From positions 1 through 9,902 of the forward strand of contig CALVEE010000205.1 in NCBI GenBank assembly GCA_944326495.1: DNA of 9,902 nt, written 5' to 3'. Both the position numbers and the translations under genes were made by a program. Shown here one piece after another: positions 1 through 6,138 of the stretch (position 1 is its first letter; each line of letters begins with the position of its first letter). This stretch comes from Candidatus Gastranaerophilales bacterium (lineage in GTDB: Bacteria; Cyanobacteriota; Vampirovibrionia; Gastranaerophilales; Gastranaerophilaceae). The notes under the pieces were generated by a model. The model worked only from the letters and a program-made list of their open reading frames with translations. It did no database searches and was not told the DNA's origin.

Positions 1-1
1 T

Positions 2-232
2 ATGAGAGAACGTACTTTTTTGAGAATAATGCTGGATATTATATTCAATAACGCTGTTTTCAGAACAATAGCGTCTATTGTAAATTTTTGTAACGAAAAG
101 AGGTATTATAGCCAAAAAGAATTAAAGTTTTTGAAAAAAATGCCGTTAAATAATAATACAATACCTAACGAGTATTACAAAAAAAGGTTTGTATTCACGA
201 ATATCAACAGCAAAGGAACAAATTTGAAATAA
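2..232 (+). CDS. Doubtful 76-codon ORF or 3' end of an upstream gene
   Basis: The open frame reaches the left edge, so the ATG at base 2 may be internal to a longer gene whose 5' part lies outside the window. The product is rich in Asn, Lys, Phe and Ile, with no motif, signal peptide or membrane segment I recognise. Its composition is what AT-rich non-coding DNA would also give. No ribosome binding site can be judged because upstream sequence is missing. It ends just before the TGTTAACA/TGTAACA repeats of the next promoter region. I list it only as a possible partial gene; it could equally be intergenic sequence. Confidence 0.22.
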   Translation: MRERTFLRIMLDIIFNNAVFRTIASIVNFCNEKRYYSQKELKFLKKMPLNNNTIPNEYYKKRFVFTNINSKGTNLK

Positions 233-234
233 GA

Positions 235-251
235 TGTTAACATTTGTAACA
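235..251. promoter_or_regulatory. Tandem TGTTAACA / TGTAACA motif, candidate operator
   Basis: TGTTAACA (235-242, itself a perfect palindrome) is followed exactly 10 bp later by TGTAACA (245-251), so both copies face the same side of the helix. They lie about 40 bp upstream of the TATAAT at 293-298, a position suited to an activator. A very similar 10-bp-spaced pair lies in the divergent promoter region near 6412-6429. The sequence match is directly visible; the binding role is inferred. Confidence 0.3.
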
Positions 252-269
252 AATACCTCTCAAAACAAG

Positions 270-298
270 CAATTATTTGCAATTACATGTTTTATAAT
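270..298 (+). promoter_or_regulatory. Candidate sigma-70-type promoter for the 334-948 gene pair
   Basis: A perfect TATAAT lies at 293-298, 35 bp before the first start codon. The -35 region at the correct spacing (270-275, CAATTA) is poor, so the promoter may need an activator. The -10 is flanked by a 7-bp inverted repeat (see next entry). Confidence 0.4.
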
Positions 299-305
299 AC
301 ATGTA
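284..305. repeat. Inverted repeat TACATGT-N8-ACATGTA around the -10 box
   Basis: TACATGT (284-290) and ACATGTA (299-305) are perfect inverted arms around TTTATAAT, so the -10 hexamer lies in the spacer. Each arm also contains the self-palindrome ACATGT. The geometry suits a repressor that would block RNA polymerase, but chance palindromes are common in AT-rich DNA. Confidence 0.35.
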
Positions 306-333
306 GGCTTAGAATGCATAGGAGAAAAAGCTT

Positions 334-603
334 ATGCGTGAAGAACTACAACAAAGTATGAAACGGTTAGTGAATTTTATGAATTTTGCGCAGTCGTTTT
401 TCAGACGGAAAAATCCATTTAAGGCACTGGCTGTAACGTTAATTTCGAGCCTGAAGGACATGCTCACCATAAGACAGAAGCTGAAAATGGCAAAATACAG
501 GGTCAATTATCACAAACACCAGCTTCATAAGATGGAAAGTCTGATAGCAGAAAGCAATGAACACACATTCCTGAAAGGCAAGAATTTAAACGAAACAAGA
601 TAG
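334..603 (+). CDS. Small basic protein of unknown function (89 aa)
   Basis: I do not recognise this protein. The start is supported by AGGAG at 320-324, nine bases before the ATG, and by the promoter-like TATAAT upstream. The product is strongly basic, with Lys/Arg/His spread along residues 10-65. A moderately hydrophobic stretch (about 28-45) is followed by a long predicted helix with many Lys, His and Gln. There is no signal peptide, Cys motif or clear membrane span. It is separated from the next gene by only 12 bp, so the two are very likely one operon. The net positive charge would suit nucleic acid or membrane-surface binding, or pairing with the neighbouring protein, but that is inference only. 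Confidence 0.6.
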   Translation: MREELQQSMKRLVNFMNFAQSFFRRKNPFKALAVTLISSLKDMLTIRQKLKMAKYRVNYHKHQLHKMESLIAESNEHTFLKGKNLNETR

Positions 604-615
604 AAGGAACAAGTT

Positions 616-948
616 ATGGGATTAATTGCCTCAAGTTTCAGGATGATGTATTTAACAGCGTATAAGATTTCGCTGGAATCAAAAATACAGTGGATTGCCT
701 CTGCCAAGATGGAATTGGTTGCTTCATCCGATGAGATAATGTCTTTAGGTAACGATCTGGATCCTGAAAACCCTGCTGTTAAACAGCTGGAGGCAAGAAG
801 AGATAAGCTTATTGTTTTAGAGAAAAAACTGGATTTACAAATGCAGGAATACCAGCAGAGACTTGATATGGTTAATGCCGAATATCAATCAGCAAGAAAT
901 GCAGTTAACGCAGGAATTCAGAACTCATTTACCTATAATTTTCAATAG
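616..948 (+). CDS. Small predicted coiled-coil protein of unknown function (110 aa)
   Basis: An AAGGA at 604-608, seven bases before the ATG, supports this start. Residues about 1-30 form an amphipathic helix. Residues 31-52 look like a hairpin turn rich in Ser, Asp and Pro (the LDPEN segment). Residues 55-100 form a long heptad-like helix with Leu/Ile/Met alternating with charged Glu, Lys, Arg and Gln. The C-terminus ends in an aromatic tail (FTYNF). The design resembles small helical-hairpin or chaperone-like proteins, but no family can be named from the sequence. It is the second gene of a two-gene operon with the basic 89-aa protein and may be its partner. Its stop codon overlaps the 3' end of the converging cyclo-ligase gene. 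Confidence 0.65.
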   Translation: MGLIASSFRMMYLTAYKISLESKIQWIASAKMELVASSDEIMSLGNDLDPENPAVKQLEARRDKLIVLEKKLDLQMQEYQQRLDMVNAEYQSARNAVNAGIQNSFTYNFQ

Positions 949-950
949 GT
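931..950. repeat. Small inverted repeat across two convergent stop codons
   Basis: ACCTAT (931-936) and ATAGGT (945-950) are perfect 6-bp arms with an 8-nt loop. The hairpin covers the stop codons of both converging genes (946-948 on +, 942-944 on -). No strong T-run follows on either strand, so an intrinsic bidirectional terminator is possible but weakly supported. Confidence 0.3.
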
Positions 951-1436
951 GATTACTAAATCTACAGGGATGTCATAACTTTCGGGGTAAACCGTATCAA
1001 TAATTAATTCTTTTGGCAGACATACTGCGGTTTTCCCCCTGTAATCCTTTAAAAATCGGTCATAAAATCCTTTGCCGTAACCCAGACGGTAATTATTCCT
1101 GTCACAGCAAAGCGCGGGAACTATTACTAAATCTATCAGATTTTTATCAACAGGAATTGTTAACGGCTCAAATGTCTTAAAACAGGAAATTTCAAGCTTG
1201 TCACCTTGTTTATAAGGACAGCAGAGCAAATTTTCTCCTTCAATTCTTGGGAGATAAAAGTTTTTTGTGTTATCTTCCATAATCGAAAGTAAATCGACTT
1301 CATTTTTTAAGGGATAAAAAAGCATAATATTTGCGGCATTTTTATACTCTTCTGTATTTTTAAGTTTTTCCGCAAGTTCCCTGCTGCAGCCGCTTTTGCA
1401 TATATTCTTTAATTTGTTTCTTAACCCGTTTTTCAT
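942..1436 (-). CDS. 5-formyltetrahydrofolate cyclo-ligase (MTHFS)
   Basis: The enzyme performs ATP-dependent conversion of 5-formyl-THF to 5,10-methenyl-THF, returning a stored folate to the one-carbon pool in the cytoplasm. The family signature is clear: LVIVPALCCDRNNYRLGYGK at residues 103-122, followed by GFYDRFL; the Lys122/Tyr125/Asp126/Arg127 region is the conserved core. The central FYPLKNEVD (40-48) and FYLPRI (60-65) segments match the family's nucleotide/substrate-binding half. At 164 aa it is slightly shorter than the usual 180-200. The start ATG overlaps the ilvD stop by one base (TAATG), indicating translational coupling. The 3' end overlaps a convergent gene by 7 bp. Family naming varies (fthC, ygfA, MTHFS), so no symbol is given. 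Confidence 0.93.
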   Translation of the reverse strand: MKNGLRNKLKNICKSGCSRELAEKLKNTEEYKNAANIMLFYPLKNEVDLLSIMEDNTKNFYLPRIEGENLLCCPYKQGDKLEISCFKTFEPLTIPVDKNLIDLVIVPALCCDRNNYRLGYGKGFYDRFLKDYRGKTAVCLPKELIIDTVYPESYDIPVDLVITY

Positions 1437-3115
1437 TAAACAATTGCTCCATGACTTGCATCTGACACTGTTTTCGAGTATTTGGCAAGATAACCCTTAG
1501 CATTGCTTACAAAAGGTTTCAGATTTTTTCTGCGGGCTTCAAGCTCTTCTTCGCTTACAAGAAGGTCTAAAGTCCTTTTATTTATATCAATTCTGATTTT
1601 ATCACCGTCTTTAATAAGCGCAATTACCCCTCCGTTAGCTGCTTCGGGGCAGATATGACCGACGCATATACCTCTTGTTCCTCCTGAAAATCGGCCGTCT
1701 GTTATAAGTGCAGCTTTTGTTCCTAGTCCTTTTCCGACAAGAAGAGAAGTTGGCGCGAGCATTTCTCTCATACCCGGACCGCCTTTAGGGCCTTCATAGC
1801 GGATTACAACAACATCTCCTTCTTTGATTAAATCGTTTTCAAGCGCCTTCATAGCCTCTTCTTCCGAGTTAAAAGTTTTAGCCGTTCCTAAAAACTCATA
1901 ACAGCTCTCGTCCACTGCAGAAATCTTGATTACAGAGCCTTCCGGCGCGATATTACCGTATAAAATCCCTAAGCCCGGTTTTGTTGTAAACGGTTCAGAA
2001 TAAGGATGAACAATGTTTTTATCGCTATATACACTTTTATATTCCCCCCCCTTAAATTCAGGTACATTTTTAATGAGCTCATCTATTACAGCCGGAATTC
2101 CGCCTGCCTGATGGAATTGAGTCATCGTAATGTTTGAAGAGGGTTCAAGTTTTACAAATTGATGAATTTTATATGACAATTCCTCAAAGTCTTTAAGGGT
2201 AACCCCCTCTCCTTGAGGAGAGGGCTGGGGTGAGGTGTCAGCCGGCGAAGTTGTTTCGCCGCCAAGCCCGGCAGCATTTGCAAGCGCTAATATATGTAAA
2301 AACGAATTTGTAGAACCGCCCATAGCTAAATCCGCAATTATAGCGTTTCTTAAGCTGTCTCTTGTAATTATATCAAGCGGTTTAATATCTTTCTTTACCC
2401 TGTCAACTATCTCCATTCCGCTTTCAAAAGCAATTCTTCTTTTTTCGGAAGATACGGCAGATGCTGTAGCGCAATAAGGAAGGCTCATTCCTAAAACTTC
2501 CGTCAGACAGGCCATTGTGTTTGCGGTATATAATCCCTGACAGGCACCGGCAGACGGGCAGGAAGCTTCTTCCAGCTCTTCAAGGCGCTCTTTTGTAATC
2601 TCGCCGTTTCTGTATCTGCCGATTGCTTCAAAAGCTCCTTTTATCATAGTGAGTTTTTCGCATCTGCTTTCTCCGTCGAGCATAGGCCCTGCTGTTACAA
2701 TAATTGCGGGAATATTAATCCTTGCAGCGGCAATAAGCATGCCTGGAGTAATTTTATCGCAGTTTGACAGGAGTACAAGTCCGTCAAGCTGATGAGCGTT
2801 AGCTACAGTTTCAACGCAGTCGGCTATTAAGTCCCTTGAAGGAAGTGAATACTGCATTCCCGAATGTCCCATTGAAATTCCGTCACACACGGCAGGAACT
2901 CCGAATATAAATGCTTGTCCGCCTGCTGTATGAATACCCTTTTCAATCTGGCGCTCTAAATCACGCATTCCTGTATGCCCCGGAACTAGATCAGAAAACG
3001 AACTTGCTATCCCGATAAACGGGCTTTCCATATTCTTTTTAGAAACTCCGGAAGCCATCAAAAGACTTCTATGCGGAGTCCTCGCTATTCCTTTTTTTAT
3101 ATTATCACTGCGCAT
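1436..3115 (-). CDS. ilvD: Dihydroxy-acid dehydratase, with an in-frame palindromic insertion
   Basis: IlvD is the Fe-S enzyme that dehydrates 2,3-dihydroxy-3-methyl acids to 2-keto acids in valine, leucine and isoleucine synthesis. Conserved motifs are VPAVCDGISMGH, SNCDKITPGM and SAGACQGLYTANTM, which supply the cluster cysteines (about Cys77, Cys119, Cys192), then GGSTN and TDGRFSGG near the active site. The N-terminal PGHTG, in place of PCN, fits the archaeal/clostridial-type subgroup. I chose the ATG at 3115 because MRSDNIKKG aligns with family N-termini and AAGAGG lies seven bases upstream; an in-frame ATG at 3148 would add 11 non-conserved residues. The product is 559 aa. Residues about 285-304 (2204-2263) are a Pro/Ser/Gly-rich insert before the conserved TLKDFEEL segment, encoded by a palindromic repeat. 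The frame is intact, so the enzyme is probably functional. Confidence 0.96.
   Translation of the reverse strand: MRSDNIKKGIARTPHRSLLMASGVSKKNMESPFIGIASSFSDLVPGHTGMRDLERQIEKGIHTAGGQAFIFGVPAVCDGISMGHSGMQYSLPSRDLIADCVETVANAHQLDGLVLLSNCDKITPGMLIAAARINIPAIIVTAGPMLDGESRCEKLTMIKGAFEAIGRYRNGEITKERLEELEEASCPSAGACQGLYTANTMACLTEVLGMSLPYCATASAVSSEKRRIAFESGMEIVDRVKKDIKPLDIITRDSLRNAIIADLAMGGSTNSFLHILALANAAGLGGETTSPADTSPQPSPQGEGVTLKDFEELSYKIHQFVKLEPSSNITMTQFHQAGGIPAVIDELIKNVPEFKGGEYKSVYSDKNIVHPYSEPFTTKPGLGILYGNIAPEGSVIKISAVDESCYEFLGTAKTFNSEEEAMKALENDLIKEGDVVVIRYEGPKGGPGMREMLAPTSLLVGKGLGTKAALITDGRFSGGTRGICVGHICPEAANGGVIALIKDGDKIRIDINKRTLDLLVSEEELEARRKNLKPFVSNAKGYLAKYSKTVSDASHGAIV
2204..2263. repeat. In-frame palindromic element inside ilvD
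   Basis: Two hairpins lie side by side. One has perfect 9-bp arms CCCTCTCCT (2205-2213) and AGGAGAGGG (2216-2224) around a 2-nt centre. The other has perfect 7-bp arms CGGCGAA (2243-2249) and TTCGCCG (2255-2261). Together they encode about 20 residues (GGETTSPADTSPQPSPQGEG) that IlvD relatives I can recall lack. The length is a multiple of three and no stop is introduced in the ilvD frame. The CCCTCTCC/GGAGAGGG core resembles dispersed palindromic repeats I recall from other bacterial genomes. A half-copy, CCCTCTCCTT, recurs at 9632-9641. Confidence 0.8.
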
Positions 3116-3179
3116 AATAAAACCTCTTTTACAAAAGAATTTTAGCACGAAAACAAGTATATGTAACTTATAATAGTCG

Positions 3180-4097
3180 TTAGGGTTGTTGGAATTTCAT
3201 ACCCTGCTTTGAATTTCGTCTTTCAAATTCTCTGTCAATTTTATTAAGACAATCCAGTTTTTTCCCTATCCATCTCGGCGCAACAAGTTCTGTCCTTAAT
3301 CCGTTTCCTGCAAGGCGGTGGATTGTGGTTTTTTGAGGTAAATATTCAAGAAAATCACAAACAGTACTTACATATTCATCCTCTGTCATGAATTCAATCT
3401 CGCCGGCTCTGTACATATCTGCAAGCTTTGTACCTTCAAGCGCACATAGCATATGTATTTTTACCCCTTCAGGCTCAAGTTTAGCTATAGTTTTAGCAGT
3501 TTCCATCATCTCATCATATGTTTCAAAAAGATTTAATATTACATGGAGACAGATGTTTATTCCCCTGTTTTTAGTTCTTTCATAAGCTTCCAAAAAACAT
3601 TTGTAATCATGCCCGCGGTTAATCTTGAGTAAAGTCTTATCATGAACTGATTGCAATCCGTATTCAATCCAGGTGTAATAATCCGGAGCAAAAGAAGAGA
3701 TAAGTTTTAATTTGTCTTCATCAATACAATCAGGCCTTGTACCTATTGAAATCCCGACTATGTCAGGATGGTGTAAAGCAGCAGTGTAAATTTTTTCTAA
3801 TTCATTTACCGGTTTATATGTATTAGAAAAAGCTTGAAAATAAGACATAAATTTTTCAGCCTTGAACCTTTGTTTTAAAGTTTCTGCTCCGACTCTCACC
3901 TGTTCTTCAATACTCAACCTATTAGAATGCGCCTGCGAAAAACTTCCGCCGTCATCACAGAATATGCATCCGCAATTTGAAATTGTTCCGTCGCGGTTAG
4001 GACAGGAAAAACCGGCATCAATGGTTATTTTATAAACCTTTGCTCCGAATTTATCTTTCAAATATCTGCTGAATTGATTATATCTTTTTTCTTCCAT
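3180..4097 (-). CDS. Radical SAM protein, TIGR01212 / YhcC-YtqA family
   Basis: This is a radical SAM enzyme of the TIGR01212 family (E. coli YhcC, B. subtilis YtqA), here 305 aa and of normal length. The cluster-binding cysteines are in the segment from SCPNRDG to GCIFC, giving Cys32, Cys44 and Cys47 rather than the classic CX3CX2C. Other family marks are GISIGTRPDCI, WIEYGLQS, GVKIHML and HRLAGNGLRTELVAPRW. The position where relatives carry a GLP turn after HVI reads HVILNLFET (185-193) and is one residue shorter. The start ATG directly follows the mgtE stop and has no Shine-Dalgarno sequence of its own, so translation is probably coupled to mgtE. I cannot assign a substrate from the sequence. 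Confidence 0.9.
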   Translation of the reverse strand: MEEKRYNQFSRYLKDKFGAKVYKITIDAGFSCPNRDGTISNCGCIFCDDGGSFSQAHSNRLSIEEQVRVGAETLKQRFKAEKFMSYFQAFSNTYKPVNELEKIYTAALHHPDIVGISIGTRPDCIDEDKLKLISSFAPDYYTWIEYGLQSVHDKTLLKINRGHDYKCFLEAYERTKNRGINICLHVILNLFETYDEMMETAKTIAKLEPEGVKIHMLCALEGTKLADMYRAGEIEFMTEDEYVSTVCDFLEYLPQKTTIHRLAGNGLRTELVAPRWIGKKLDCLNKIDREFERRNSKQGMKFQQP

Positions 4098-5465
4098 CTA
4101 TAAACTTATTAAATACCATGTAACAAGCGTTAAATAGACAGCCAAGCCTATAACGTCAATTGTCGTAGCAATTACAGGGCCTGAAGCTACCGCCGGATCA
4201 ATCTTCATTTTCTTTAAAATTAAAGGAGTACAAGTTCCAATCATAGTTGCAATAGTCATATTAAGAGACATTGCAACCCCGACAATAAGCCCTAATTCAA
4301 GATTATGCTGCCATCCCCAGGTTACAAATGTTACAAGCATCCCGAAAATCACCCCGATACTTAAGCCTGTTACCGTTTCTCTCATGATATGGTGCCATCC
4401 GGAGTTCAATGAAATCTGTCCGGTAGACATACCGCGAACCATAAGCGTAATGCTCTGAGTTCCGATATTTCCGCCCAACCCTGCTAAAAGAGGCATAAAA
4501 GCGGCAATAACCGGAAGCGCGGTAAAAGTATGGTCAAATTTGTTTGTAACAGTAACCGCAAGGAATTCGCCGATAAGCGTAATAAAAAGCCAGGGAATTC
4601 TTGCCTTAATTGAGTGTGCAAGACTTCCTGTAAGCAAATCATCATCCTCATCACCCAAATCCGTAACAATACCTGATGATGTCAAAATTTCATCTGTTGT
4701 TTCTTCTTCAACAATATCCTGAACATCATCCCAGGTTACAATCCCCTTAAGATGATTATACAAATCTACTACCGGCAAAGCATTAAATTGATATTTCATA
4801 AAAATATCCGCTATATGCCCCTGATAATCATCAACATGAACCTTTACAATATCCTTTGACATAATATCGGAAATATTTAAATCCATCGGAGCTGTAATCA
4901 AATTTCTTAAAGAAGCAACTCCGACAAGATGATTGTTTTTATCAACCACGTAAACGTAATAAAGCTCCATGTTTTCCTTTTCAGCTTTAATCCTGATTGT
5001 TTCCAGCGCTTCTTTAACAGTCATATTGTCATACACGGTTAAAACAAGCGGAGTCATAATACCGCCTGCCGTATCCTCGTTGTATGTCAAAAGTTCTCTA
5101 ATTTCAGAAGAAAATTTCTGCGGAAGCTGGTCTAAATAAGCCTGCGACTCATCCTCTTCCATATCACCTAAAACGTCAGCAGCTTCGTCATGCGGAAGTT
5201 TTGAGATTAATCTTGAAGCAAGCTCCGTATCAATATCGCCTAATATTTCAACCTGCAGCTGCGGCGGCAGATATTCTATCATATCAGCAGCTTTTTCTTC
5301 ATCTATAAGCGTAATACACTTAAGCCTCTCCTCGGGCTTAATTTGCTGGAAAATATCCGCTAAATCTGCCGAGTGATAGCTGTTTAACTCATCCCGAAGC
5401 TGCGGCTCAGCATCCGAGTCGATTAATTCCTGTATTCTATCTATTGTATTTTCTAAATTAGTCAT
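4098..5465 (-). CDS. mgtE: Magnesium transporter MgtE
   Basis: MgtE is an inner-membrane Mg2+ channel/transporter gated by cytoplasmic Mg2+. The layout is complete: an N-domain of acidic helical repeats (about 1-130, e.g. KLPHDEAADVLGDMEEDE), a CBS pair (about 135-265, with TAGGIMTP, VVDKNNHLVGVASL and ALPVVDLYNHLKGIVT), an acidic linker helix and about five membrane helices (288-455). Pore-region signatures are present: PLLAGLGGNIGTQS, LNMTIATMIGT and ATTID near the C-terminus, whose Asp (about 437) corresponds to the conserved pore aspartate. Length 455 aa is typical. The next in-frame Met is about 60 codons in and an in-frame TAA lies upstream, so the start is firm. No Shine-Dalgarno site precedes it; the leader instead holds octamer repeats. 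I do not see an M-box riboswitch in the short gap. Confidence 0.96.
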   Translation of the reverse strand: MTNLENTIDRIQELIDSDAEPQLRDELNSYHSADLADIFQQIKPEERLKCITLIDEEKAADMIEYLPPQLQVEILGDIDTELASRLISKLPHDEAADVLGDMEEDESQAYLDQLPQKFSSEIRELLTYNEDTAGGIMTPLVLTVYDNMTVKEALETIRIKAEKENMELYYVYVVDKNNHLVGVASLRNLITAPMDLNISDIMSKDIVKVHVDDYQGHIADIFMKYQFNALPVVDLYNHLKGIVTWDDVQDIVEEETTDEILTSSGIVTDLGDEDDDLLTGSLAHSIKARIPWLFITLIGEFLAVTVTNKFDHTFTALPVIAAFMPLLAGLGGNIGTQSITLMVRGMSTGQISLNSGWHHIMRETVTGLSIGVIFGMLVTFVTWGWQHNLELGLIVGVAMSLNMTIATMIGTCTPLILKKMKIDPAVASGPVIATTIDVIGLAVYLTLVTWYLISL

Positions 5466-5474
5466 GGTTATTTG

Positions 5475-5514
5475 GTTTAGGAGTTTAGTGGTTTAGGAGT
5501 TTAGGAGTTTAGGA
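5475..5514. repeat. Five tandem octamers (GTTTAGGA) in the mgtE leader
   Basis: Five contiguous 8-bp units start at 5475, 5483, 5491, 5499 and 5507; four are GTTTAGGA and the second is GTTTAGTG. On the mgtE mRNA they read as UCCUAAAC units and end nine bases before the start codon, where the ribosome binding site would be expected. Confidence 0.9.
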
Positions 5515-5565
5515 GAAGTTATAAAATTCTCTTTTAAACTGCTCAACTTCTAAACCTATAAACTC
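5481..5565. repeat. Imperfect long inverted repeat in the yajQ-mgtE gap
   Basis: Bases 5481-5502 (within the octamer array) and 5544-5565 match as inverted arms at 18 of 22 positions around a 41-nt loop. A shorter perfect pair, GAAGTT (5515-5520) and AACTTC (5545-5550), is an alternative fold. Transcribed from the minus strand, this would put a hairpin in the mgtE 5' leader. It could attenuate, protect or process the transcript, or simply be a mobile palindromic repeat. Confidence 0.6.
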
Positions 5566-5575
5566 TATTCTATTT

Positions 5576-6076
5576 TTATCTGTAGTTAGTGAATTGCAGC
5601 GGATAATCATACTTATCCTCATTTTTTCTCAAAATTTGTATAACTTCCTGCAAATCGTCCTTGCTTTTTCCGGTAACCCTTACCTGCTCTCCTTGAATTG
5701 AAGCCTGAACTTTTAATTTTGTATCTTTAATGTCTGCAACAATTTTTTTAGCAAGTTCTTGAGTCAATCCCTTTCTAAGATTAAAAACCTGTCTTACATT
5801 CCCGCCTAATGCATTTTCTACAGTCTGCGGGTCTAAAATCTTTATACTCAAACCTCTTTTAACAAGCTTAGATTGTAGAATGTCATAAATATTTCTAAGC
5901 TTCATCTCATCATTTGTCGTAATTGTAATAGACTTATCTGCCTCCAAATCAATTGTAGAATTGGAATTCTTCAAATCAAAACGTGAGGTTAAATCCCGCT
6001 TAACCTGATCAACCGCATTCACAAGCTCCTGCTTATCAAACTCGGATACAACATCAAAACTGCAATCTTTAGCCAT
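5576..6076 (-). CDS. yajQ: YajQ-family nucleotide-binding protein (UPF0234)
   Basis: A small cytoplasmic protein of two ferredoxin-like/KH-like folds. Family members bind nucleotides, and in Xanthomonas a relative acts as a cyclic-di-GMP receptor; the role here is not known. The MAKDCSFDVVSEFD start, SRFDLKNSNSTIDL, the LRNIYDILQSKLVKRGL segment, the central NVRQVFNLRKGLTQELAKKI and the VRVTGKSKDDLQEVIQILR end are all diagnostic. Length of 166 aa matches the usual about 163. AGGAG (minus strand, 6083-6087) lies six bases before the ATG, confirming the start. It sits 62 bp after the small Met-rich gene and 110 bp before mgtE, in the same direction. Confidence 0.94.
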   Translation of the reverse strand: MAKDCSFDVVSEFDKQELVNAVDQVKRDLTSRFDLKNSNSTIDLEADKSITITTNDEMKLRNIYDILQSKLVKRGLSIKILDPQTVENALGGNVRQVFNLRKGLTQELAKKIVADIKDTKLKVQASIQGEQVRVTGKSKDDLQEVIQILRKNEDKYDYPLQFTNYR

Positions 6077-6100
6077 AATGAACTCCTAATTAAAATTTAC

Positions 6101-6118
6101 CATGTTAATAATAACATG
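6101..6118. repeat. Palindrome CATGTTA-N4-TAACATG upstream of yajQ
   Basis: Perfect 7-bp arms (6101-6107 and 6112-6118) lie 14 bp upstream of the yajQ Shine-Dalgarno site. There is no T-run, so it is not a convincing terminator for the small gene upstream. It may be an operator or an RNA hairpin in the yajQ leader. Confidence 0.35.
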
Positions 6119-6138
6119 AATAAATTAATATAGAGCAC

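Noticed and set aside
2235..2477. Plus-strand 80-codon frame inside ilvD
   Set aside because: It lies antisense to the conserved IlvD core and starts within the palindromic insert. It is a shadow frame.
1436..3115. Loss of an Fe-S cysteine in IlvD (PGHTG instead of PCN)
   Set aside because: The archaeal/clostridial-type subgroup normally has PGH here and carries a Cys in VCDG instead, so the enzyme is not defective on this ground.
3116..3148. Upstream ATG (3148) as the ilvD start
   Set aside because: The extra 11 residues are not like any IlvD N-terminus, whereas the ATG at 3115 has AAGAGG seven bases before it and the conserved RSDNIKKG beginning.
5475..5514. CRISPR array
   Set aside because: The units are 8 bp and contiguous with no spacers, and no cas genes are nearby.
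5466..5575. M-box (Mg2+) riboswitch upstream of mgtE
   Set aside because: The gap is only 110 bp and is filled with octamer repeats and their inverted partner. I see none of the conserved M-box core, which is also normally longer.
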